Below are positions 55,380 through 64,000 of a DNA stretch of 64,000 nt, one piece after another; position 1 is the first letter of the stretch; the number at the start of each line of letters is the position of its first letter. The notes beneath the pieces are model-generated. The model was not told where the DNA came from. It did not search any database and was given only the letters and a program-made list of their open reading frames with translations. Made by a program: the position numbers and the translations under genes. Source of the stretch: Porphyra umbilicalis (lineage: Eukaryota; Rhodophyta; Bangiophyceae; Bangiales; Bangiaceae); contig KV918773.1 in the NCBI GenBank assembly GCA_002049455.2, positions 1 to 64,000 of the forward strand, written 5' to 3'.

Positions 55380-56690
55380 CGAAGAGGGCGGCACGCCAGT
55401 GAGGCGGCGCCCCGGGCGCCGGCGGACGGCGCGGTGAGCGACGCGCCGGAGGGGCGGCGCCCCTGGCGACGCGCCGGCGAGTGAAGGGGGGCGGCACGCC
55501 AGCGGGGCGGCGCCCTGGTCGCCGGCGGTCAGCATGGTGGGCGACGCGCCGGCCGGCCGGTGCCTCTGGCGACGCGGCGGCCGATGAAGGAGGGCGGCAT
55601 CCGAGTGGGGCGGCGCCCTGATCGCCGGCAGGCGGTGCAATGGGCGACTCGCCGCTGGGAAAGTGCCCCTTGCGACTCGCCGGCGAGTGAAGGGGGGTGG
55701 CACGCCCGTGGGGCGGCGCCCTCGTCGCCGGCGGTCGGCGCGGTGGGCGACGCGCCGGTGGGGCGGTGCCCCTTGCGACGCGCCAGCGCGTGAAAGGGGG
55801 GCGGCACGCCAGTGGGGCGGCGCCCTGATCGCCGGCGGTCAGCGCGGTGGGCGACGCGCCGGTCGGGCGGTGCGCCTTGCGACGCGAGGGCCAGTGAAGG
55901 GGGGCGGCATGCGAAAGGGGCGGCGCCCTAACCGCCTGCGGTCAGCGCGGTGGGCGACGCGCCAATCGGGTGGTGCCCCTGGCGACGCGCGGGCCAGTGA
56001 AGGAGGGCGGCATGCGAGTGGGGCGGCGCCCTGATCGCCGGCGGTCGGTGCGGTGGGCGACGCGCCGGTGGGGCAGTGCCCCTGGCGACGCGCCGGCTAG
56101 TGAAGGGGGGCGGCACGCCTGTGGGGCGGCGCCCTGATCGCCGGCGGTCGGCGCGCTGGGCGAGACGCCGGTAGGGCGGCGCCCCTGCCTACGCGCCGGC
56201 GAGTGAAGGGGGGGGGCGCGCCAGTGGGGCGGCGCCCTGGTCGCCGGCGGTCGGCGCGGCGGGCGACCCGCCGGTCGGGCGGTGCCCCTGGCGACGCGCC
56301 GGCGAGTAAAGGAGGGCTTCACGCCAGTGGGGCGGCGCCCTGAGCGCCGGCGGTCAGCACTGTGGGCGACGCGCCGGTCGGGCGGTGCCTGTGGCGACGC
56401 GGCGGCCGATGAAGGAGGGCGGCATCCGAGTGGGGCGGCGCCCTGATCGGTGGCGGGTGGTGCGGTGGGCGACGCGCCGGTGGGAAAGTGCCCCTGGCGA
56501 CGCGCCGGCGAGCGAAGGGGGGCGGCACGCCGATCGGGCGGCACCCTAGTCGCCGCTGGTCGGCGCCCTGGGCGACACGCCGGTAGGGCGGCGCCCTTGG
56601 CGACGCGTCGCTGCGCGCAAGAGGCGGTACGCCGATGAGGCGGCGCCCTTGGCGACGCGTCGGCACGCGCAAGGTACGATACGCCAGTGG
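55380..56690 (+). repeat. Array 2 in the LTR element: about 104-bp units, twelve to thirteen copies
   Basis: The landmark GGGGCGGCGCCCTG recurs about every 104 bp from 55506 to 56440 with diverged edge units. Units contain GGCGACGCGCCGG words. Sequence is unrelated to arrays 1 and 3. Confidence 0.88.
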
Positions 56691-56849
56691 GTCGGCACTC
56701 TCGCCGCCGGCGTTCGGCCTGGTGGGCGATGCGCCGGTTGAGTCGCGCCCCTGGCGTCGCGCTGGCGCGCACAAAGAGCGGCACGCTGGTACGACGGCTC
56801 CCTTGTGGCCGCTGGCGCTGGCGCTGTCGCGTCGCGTTGCACACCGAAC

Positions 56850-58460
56850 CACGAAGGGGCCAATCGCTAGCCGTCTTGCCGGTGGAACGGACGCACGGCG
56901 TCTTCGTCGGCCGCGGTGGCCGGGGGCGGGCGGCGTTCTTTGCCCCCGCCGGCGGGCTTCCCGCGGTCGGTTTCGCGCCCCCAGGGTATGGGCGGGATCC
57001 CCGCGGGACGCGCTTCCCCCCCGTCGTAGGGAAACGTTGGGGCCCACACTGCCCGTGGCGGTGGGGCGCCTCGCTCGCCGGCGCTGGTGTGGTCGCGCCG
57101 CGATTCCGGGCGGCGTTGCATGCCGGATCACGAAGGGGCCAATCGCTGGCCGTCTTGCCGGTGGCACGGACGCGCGGCGTCTTCGTCGACCGCGGTGGCC
57201 GGGGGCGGGCGGCGTTCTCTGCCCCAGCCGGCGGGCTTCCCGCGGTCGGTTTCGCGACCCCCGGGTATGGGCGGGTTCCCCGCGGGACGCGCTTCCCCCC
57301 TGTCGCAGGGGGAAGTTGGGGCCCGCACTGCCCGTGGCGGTGGGGCGCCTGGCGCGCCGGCGCTGGTGTGCTCGCGCCGCGATTCCGGGCGGCGTTGCAC
57401 GCCGGATCACGGGGTGGCCAATTGCTGGCCGTCTTGCCGGAGGAACGGAAGCGCGGCGTCTTCGTCGACCGCGGTGGCCGGGGGCGGGCGGCGTTCTCTG
57501 CCCCCGCCGGCGGGCTTCCCGCGGTCGGTTTCGCGACCCCCGGGTATGGGCGGGTTCCCTGCGGAACGCGCTTCCCCCCTGTCGCAGGGGGAAGTTGGGG
57601 CCCACACTGCCCGTGGCGGTGGGGCGCCTCGCGCGCCGGCGCTGGTGTGTTCGCGCCGCGATTCCGGGCGGCGTTGCACGCCGGATCACAAGGGGGGCCA
57701 ATCGCTGGCCGCATTGCCGGTGGCATGGACGCGCGGCCTCTTCGTCGACCGCGGTGGCCGGGGGCGGGCGGCGTTCTCTGCCCCCGCCGGCGGGCTTCCT
57801 GCGGTCGGTTTCGCGACCCCCGGGTATGGGCGGGTTCCCCGCGGGACGCACTTTCTCCCTGTCGTAGGGAAACGTTGGGGCCCACACTGCCCGTGGCGGT
57901 GGGGCGCCTTGCGCGCCGGCGCTGGTGTGGTCGCGCCGCGATTCCGGGCGGCGTTGCACGCCGGATCACGGGGGGGCCAATCGATGGCCGTCTTGCCGGT
58001 GGAACGGTCGCGCGGCGTCTTCGTCGACCGCGGTGGCCGGGGGCGGGCGGCGTTCTCTGCCCCAGCCGGCGGGCTTCCCGCGGTCGGTTTCGCGACCCCC
58101 GGGTATGGGCGGATTCCCCGCGGGACGCGTTTCCTTCCTGTCGTAGGGGGAAGTTGGGGCCCGCACTGCCCGTGGCGGTGGGGCGCCTCGCCCGCCGGCG
58201 CTGGTGTGGTCGCGCCGCGATTCCGGGCGGCGTTGCACGCCGGATCACGGGGGGGCCAATCGCTGGCCGCCTTGCCGGTGGAACGGACGCGCGGCGTCTT
58301 CGTCGACCGCGGTGGCCGGGGGCGGGCAGCGTTCTCTGCCCCCGCCGGCGGGCTTCCCGCGGTCGGTTTCGCGACCCCCGGGTATGGGCGGGTTCCCCGC
58401 GGGACGCACTTTCTCCCTGTCGTAGGAAGAAGTTGGTCTCCGCACTGCCCATGGCAGTGA
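56850..58460 (+). repeat. Array 3 in the LTR element: 279-bp units, about 5.8 copies
   Basis: The landmark GGCCAATCGCTGGCC recurs near 56858, 57138, 57417, 57697, 57976 and 58255. The unit is 93 codons long. Frames are open on both strands through the whole array (791 aa plus, 963 aa minus), which is what a stop-poor, in-frame repeat gives; coding is not claimed. Confidence 0.92.
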
Positions 58461-58680
58461 GGCGCCTTGCTCGTCGGGTCCGTGACGACGTGAGCCGCCG
58501 CAAGCCGGGACCGTCGCGGACACCGCCGGGTTCGTCGCCGCGGCCGCTTCCTGTGTCTCCGCCGCCACCGCCGGCATTGCGGAACCGCCTGTGCCCCTCG
58601 GCGTCAGTGAGGCTGGCCTCGGTTACCTTGGTGGTCGCATCGTCGGCCGCCGCGGACGGCAGCCGCTGGGAAGAGGGTGA

Positions 58681-59282
58681 TGTAGCACCACCAGGTCGGG
58701 GGTGGTGCCGGGGCACGGCGCGGGGGGAGCCGGGGTCGGGCGGGCACGACCCCCACCGGCACACGGGCCTGGTGTCCCCTCGGGCCACGGGCATAGCGCC
58801 CACACTGGGTGTGGGGCCGTGCGGTGCGTGCAACCCGGCCTGGCGGCGCGCAGCCGCGGCCGGCGGGCCCGCGCGGGGCGGCGGCTATGTCGGGCGGCGA
58901 GCGCTTCCGCGTAGCCACGCCACCGGCCGCCACGTGCCGCCACGTCAGGCAGGGGCGCCCGGTCCCGATTCCCCCTCGTCTCTACTTACCGCATTGGGGG
59001 ACTTGTATTGCATTGTACTTAGTTGTATTGGTTGGTCGGCGGCGCAAGCCAATTCCCATTAGGAGAATTGGGCCCACGCAACGGTTTCTGCCCTTTTAGT
59101 ACGAAGGGCGACGACGGTGGGAGGCACCGTCGTCGCCGGCAAGTAAACCGTGCCTTGTGTCATCACCTCTGGCGGCCTGACTTCCCGGGTCCGATGGCCC
59201 TATAGCAGTGCACGTTCGGAGGGGGCACGTGCGGGATGCTTCCCTCCCCCCTATGACTTGATCAACATTCTGTTGTGCTACA
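58681..59282 (+). repeat. Right (3') LTR
   Basis: 602 bp, near-identical to the left LTR, preceded by the purine stretch GGGAAGAGGGTGA. Confidence 0.93.
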
Positions 59283-59934
59283 CCTGCGGCCGGCGGCCGC
59301 TTGGGCCGCCGCTAGGCGGGCTGCTGCTGGCGCCGCCGTGTCGCGACGAACCTTTCTGCGCGGTGCGCCGACGCCGACGGCACGAGCCGCATGGCCACGC
59401 TGGCAGCGACTGCGCCGCCGCTGCCGCCACCGACGCTCCTGACGCCCGCCTCGCCACTGCCGCGACTGCCATCCCGGTGGTCGACGCGCGTGGGCTCTAC
59501 CCGTCAGACGCAGCCACCCTAGCCGGTGCCGCTCACAAAGCCGCCTTCGCGCCGCCAGCAGACGCCACCGCTTGCTGTTCATCGCGCGCCTGGCGGCGAC
59601 GCGGTTGCGACGTGCGCCGCGTGCTTGGCGCGTTCGCGCCGCTGCGTCGGCTGCCACGCCACCATCGGCCAGCGCGAACGGCACGACGCCGACCGCGACG
59701 CGCGCTGCGTCGCAGTTTGCCGCCGCGGGTCTTCTTTCCGCCGCTGCCGCAGCTGCCTTCTCTCCGCCGCTGCCGGGATGCGGCGGCGCCGACGCAGCAG
59801 GCGACCGCGGGCGGCAAGCGTGGCCGGTGGCAGCCATGCAACCGGCCTTGGTCGCCTCACCGGGCGCGCACGACGCACCGGAGTCGCCGTGCCATGGTAT
59901 TGCGGCGCCGCCGCCGCCACGTTTTCGGGCGCCC
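59283..59934. other. No gene recognised; right flank of the LTR element
   Basis: GC-rich, Ala/Arg-rich frames on both strands. Before the LTR insertion it was continuous with the sequence ending at 52396. Confidence 0.45.
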
Positions 59935-60265
59935 CCTGTTGGGATTCGAAAATTGTACCACTCAGCTACAGCCACAATACCGGTGTGAATGGTCCTGAGG
60001 AGTTCAAACTTATAGTCCAACACTCCTCCTAACTTCACAGGACCTGAAGCCGCCAGGTCTCACTCACAAAGCCAATCCCCAGGCTCCTGCGATTTCAAGT
60101 CGCCCTCAGGTGAGATTTGAACCTGCGACCTCCTGCAGAGCCAACCAGCTTTAGCTGGAATTTTCTGGGCCCATAACCTGTTGGGATTCGAAAATTGTAC
60201 CACTCAGCTACAGCCACAATACCGGTGTGAATGGTCCTGAGGAGTTCAAACTTATAGTCCAGCAC
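59935..60265 (-). repeat. tRNA-related short interspersed repeat with 89-bp direct repeats
   Basis: 59935-60023 and 60177-60265 are 89-bp direct repeats with one difference. On the minus strand each carries a perfect A-box word (TAGCTGAGTGG), then TTTTCGAATCCC a few bases on, as if the anticodon arm were lost. The unique middle carries GGTTCAAATCTC, a good B box, on the same strand. The unit resembles a tRNA-derived SINE duplicated around a second tRNA-like module. Confidence 0.6.
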
Positions 60266-63200
60266 CCCCAATTCCCCCGGCGGAGGGTCGGGTTGGGGAG
60301 GGACACCCTGCCTACGCTGCGTCGCTTTCGTCGCCTGCCCCCCCGCCACTGGTTGCCGCCGCCGACGGCCACCCAGTTTCGCACGTGTGCGCCGACGCGC
60401 GGCAAGCGCGCTCGCGCGCCGAAGCGCGCAGGCGGCCACCGCCAACCACCTCCGCCGGTGCCATCAGCACATGCAGGCCGGGTTTCCCGCCTCCCCTTCC
60501 GTCGGCGCCGCCGGGACAGCCGCGCCCGCCGAGAACGACGCTGCCACCCCTACCCGGCGGCGGGCGGTCGGTCCGGGCGCCGCCGGCACGCTACCGGTGC
60601 CACCGGCCACTGCATCGCTGCTGCACTCGCCGAGGCCTCATCTCGCTGGAGCAGCCACCGCCCTAAGCGTCGTAAGGCCGCTCGGCGCCGCTGCAGCCGC
60701 CCGCGCCGCTCCTCACGGCCACGCGGCGCCGGCCTTGGCCGCCTCGCCCGGCCCTTCACGCGCCTCCCAGGTCGTAGCGCGCCTGGGTCAGGGGGGGGCA
60801 GAGGCCGGTCGGGCGAGGCCATGCGCCGGCGCTTTGCTGCCGCCGACGTGGGCCGCCTCGCTTCTGCTGACCAGTGGCCACGCCGCCGTGTTGCCGCCAC
60901 CCTCGTCGCTCAGCCGCCTTCGACCGCCGCCAGGTGATCCTTCTGCCTCACACAAGTACCTCCGTCTTGTCATCAACTGCCAACCACTAGTGCGTGGCCC
61001 CTGCCGACGTCCCGAGTGGCTGCTCTCACCGGGCTTAGACATTGGGATGCCGCGTCGCTGTCCAAGCTGGTCACATTGCTCGCTACTAGGGTGCCGCGCG
61101 CTCTTCGCTTTTGCGGCTGTTCGTAGCAGGATGGAACGGTGGCCTCACCGCCGGAGATGTAGAATGCGAGCCCTTCTTCACTATGTCAGCGGAGAAGCTG
61201 TCAGCGACAGCGGTCGCTACCTTTTTTTCGGTGCTGGCCTCTCCCAGTCTGTCACGCGTGCTTTAGGAAGAGGCTGAAACGAATGTTAAGGTGACTGTGT
61301 ACGTCAGAAGTGGTTGACACGCCCAGCTTTCGGATGAAAAGGCTGCGCAGTAGGCATCGACGCTCAGGCGCCCTCGCCACGATACCAACGTGGAGCAGCT
61401 AGCGGAGCGCGCGGCGATAATTACCCGATCATGGGAAGCAATCCGCGTGCACGTGGTGTAGAATACGGCTCCTTGTACCAGCGTGGCATCCTTAAACTAT
61501 CCGGCTATCTTTCCAGCTGGTCCGACTGCCACACACACCGGGACGTGGCCGGCTGTTGCTTTTGCAGCCCATTGTGACCTGGTGGATCGAAATGTCTTGC
61601 CCTTGACGTTCTATCATGCCTAATCGGTCGCGGGCATCGTCGCATGTGCTTCAGATGAACGCCACAGTCGGGTTCTCCTGGCTCTATCGGCCGTCGTCGG
61701 GATGCCGCAGGCTTTCAGCGATTCAAAAGGGCGCGGGACTTGCCTCCACATGACTGCCCGGCACCTCGGCCAATGCCGGTGATAGCAGGGCGCGGCGAGT
61801 GTCTACTCTCCCCTTCCAGCTGCGCCTCAACTGTCCTGCCAATACCATTCAGGTGAGAGCCTGCTTATCGAGATCAAATGGACCCGCCCGGCTGATGGGC
61901 AAGCCAGGGTCGCCCCCCGCCGTTCGGCGCGGCGGTGCGCCACGCTGATGCCGGCACGGAGTGCCACTCAGGGAAGACAGCCAGCCACCACCTGCTGAAA
62001 CTGGAGAACTTTTCGGGCGCCAAATGACCCTTTAATGTCGCTCCCGCCTGTCCGCCAGCTGCAGGCCGTACTTTCACCTACCCGTTGAGTGGGGAGCTCG
62101 CGGGAGCAGCCACTATGTCGCAAGCCGTGTCAGATGCGACTGAAGCCCCTGCCCGGCTAGCAAACTGCCAGTGGGCGCCGCGGCTTTCCTTCACATCGGA
62201 GATGGATGGTGCTACTCCCCAAGTGTCTGACTGGCCGCACAGCTGGGCACCGGCTTCACCGGTATGTGCATGCAGCGCCCCCCGCACGCGTCAGCCGCGC
62301 ATGTAACGCAGCGGTTCCCTGGCAGCGCGCCCGCTGCGAGTGACACCTCATCCGGTGCGCTCGTGGCTCTCCTGAGGTTAACGCCGCTTCTGAGTGGGCG
62401 GCCGTGGCGCACTATTTTGGTTCTTTATGTGTGCGCGCCCTTCTTCAGTCTATCTGCTTGCGCCGGGGGTGCCACTGATAGTGTTGGTGTCGCACGGGCT
62501 GACCCGGAATGCTAATTTGTGCCGTCGCCTGAGTCTCCTCGCAGCGTCATCATGACGAGCTCGATTTATTGGCCATTTGGTCATCAGGTACCGTTCACGC
62601 TGAAAGCGCATTGGCGCTTTTGCGAATCTGCAGCGGCAGTGTCAGCCGGGCACGGTCAGCACAGTGCTTTGACACGTCAAACGGTACGATTGAGAAGCTA
62701 GCCCCCCTACCACTGCAACATTAGCGACTTCATGTCTTGAGCCTGTCCAACACCGAGGTGGTTATCGTAAGGCTCTCGCCTGGCAAGGGGTCGCTGCACC
62801 GGCCGCACGCTAGAAGAACTCGCATGCCGCCACCGCCTCCGCTGTACGATCTGATTGATAGCGCCACCACATGGGCACTCGCGTGGCGGTCACGGTGACG
62901 GCCGCCGGGCTGGCTGCGGTACGATATGATTCACTTCCCTCGCAGATCGTTAAAAGCGCCGGGGAGTCATTGATTCGAGCCGCTTCCGTGCACTCCCTTA
63001 GGGTGGCCGTGAGCGACGTCCGAAACCAGGATGTGGGCTTCACACTTGCTTATGTCCGCGACTACGCCGCCAAGGCGTGACGTGGCGAGCAGCCGCGTGA
63101 TTGGGGTTTTGGCTGTTGGCGTCAAAAGGGCAGCTATGAGTCCCGAGACCTTCTGCAACGTGGTGCGGCCGTCAGCGGTCGGCCACACCCCGGAGTAGCT

Positions 63201-64000
63201 GCACCTGCGCTGCGCTCACTCATTCAGAGACATTCCCGCGCCGCAGAGCTTCGATCTGTGGTTGGGCGGCAGCTAGCGGTGTGATAGCTTGTTCCCATCG
63301 CCTCACCTACGAGACGGCCGGTCACCGCCGGCGACGCACGGACCCAGAGCCGTTTCCACCCACGAAGGCGCTATTGAACTGCTATCGCTACCTTCGTTGT
63401 CCCGGGTCGCCGTCTTTGTCGTGAAGCCCGAGGCGCCGTAGCTGGTTTCTACGACGCACAAGCAGCAGCGGAGAGCCTGCCCACAGTGGAGCACGCCGCG
63501 TGTGGGACCGCATGTGGCGCAGACCTCACGTGACTCAGACTCTGGTTTTTGACAACTGGGCGCATCTGGTAGCATCTTCAAGGCCTTCCCGTTACCTGTC
63601 CTTTCAGAGGTGTGCCGCGCGTGACGCCTGAAAAAAACCGGCCTCGCGAGATTATCGACGACACGCTTCATCACGTGCCCCGTGTCTCGGCCCCTGTCCC
63701 CTTCAGGCTCTGCGTGAAGCGCCTGAGGGTCTTCGAGGTCGCCGGGGGGGCAGCTCCGGCGGCAGTCGTCCGAATGCTCGCTGGGGCTGAGGCGGCGCGG
63801 CTAGCAGCACCGCTGCAGTTGGGCGATCGCGTGCCATCACTGTGCTAAGATGCTCTTCAGAAGCCCGCCGGGGGGCCCACTTGGCGCCCGTACAAGACAC
63901 TACCCGACCTTGGCGACGGACAGTGGAAAGTTTTATATGCGAACTCCTCTGACCTGGCATCGTACCATTACATAAAAGCTGCATAACATTGATTGTGATG
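60266..64000. other. No gene recognised
   Basis: 60.3-61.0 kb is GC-rich with a 296-aa Ala-rich plus frame (60387-61277) that has no recognisable domain. 61.0-64.0 kb has balanced composition and short frames only. Exons of a spliced gene could be hidden here, but none could be supported. Confidence 0.45.

Larger units (their letters stand above)
52397..59282 (+). mobile_element. Young non-autonomous LTR retrotransposon filled with tandem arrays
   Basis: Two 602-bp LTRs, 52397-52998 and 58681-59282, both start TGTAGCAC and end GTGCTACA. They differ at only about five positions, so the insertion is recent. TTTGGCGCTCCGGG directly after the left LTR fits a tRNA primer-binding site. A purine stretch (GGGAAGAGGG) precedes the right LTR. 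Flanks CCCGC and CCTGC are a near-match 5-bp target duplication. The 5.7 kb interior has no protease, RT or integrase. It opens with a short gag-like leader frame and is otherwise three different tandem arrays. The element looks structurally whole but depends on enzymes from another element. Confidence 0.9.

Noticed and set aside
55942-58833. 963-residue open frame on the minus strand across the LTR element arrays
   Set aside because: It begins inside the LTR and runs through in-frame, stop-poor repeats. The plus strand is open over the same region, and no domain is present.
60387-61277. 296-residue Ala-rich frame as a gene
   Set aside because: Overlapping frames in the same GC-rich block, no domain, and no start context. 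It is not distinguishable from composition.

Overview
This window looks like nuclear DNA from a GC-rich eukaryote with intron-poor genes and many mobile elements. A bangiophycean red alga such as Porphyra or Pyropia would fit the high GC, single-exon genes and Pro-Thr-linked secreted protein. Nothing in the window proves this; another GC-rich alga or protist is possible. Only three reading frames look like intact protein genes: a secreted cysteine-pair protein (31699-33210), a PIF/Harbinger transposase (34908-36446) and a divergent histone H3 (38824-39231). Most other long open frames are by-products of GC-rich tandem repeats.

Layout. 1-5007 is a decayed Ty3/gypsy chromovirus interrupted by about 0.5 kb carrying a tRNA-like sequence. 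5-16 kb is mostly non-coding, with a GCC-repeat block and a 1.46 kb element with 47-bp terminal inverted repeats (TIRs). About 16.0-22.1 kb is a decayed Harbinger transposon: a transposase relic (+) faces a Myb/SANT-like accessory gene (-), with a palindromic satellite upstream of the latter. 25.04-28.75 kb is bounded by perfect 40-bp TIRs and filled by a CGG-rich array of about 262 bp per unit. 30-34 kb holds a MITE and the secreted-protein gene.

From about 34.9 to 43.1 kb the Harbinger arrangement recurs: an intact transposase (+) and a second Myb-like gene (-). Here 4.5 kb separates them, and the H3 variant lies in that gap. 45-50.4 kb contains a 57-bp array with a MITE inserted in it, a 1.39 kb inverted-repeat element enclosing an old LTR, and a tandem duplication. 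52397-59282 is a young LTR retrotransposon with 602-bp LTRs and no recognisable pol; its interior is filled by three unrelated tandem arrays. 60-64 kb holds a tRNA-related repeat and sequence with no recognisable gene.

Three themes stand out. Several mobile elements carry long tandem arrays as their only body. A TIR family shares a core (CCAATTTTGGCCGAT) although the bodies are unrelated. Two Harbinger systems have accessory Myb-like proteins that independently acquired tandem peptide repeats, one of them flanking a variant histone gene. All calls come from reading the sequence; no database search was run.
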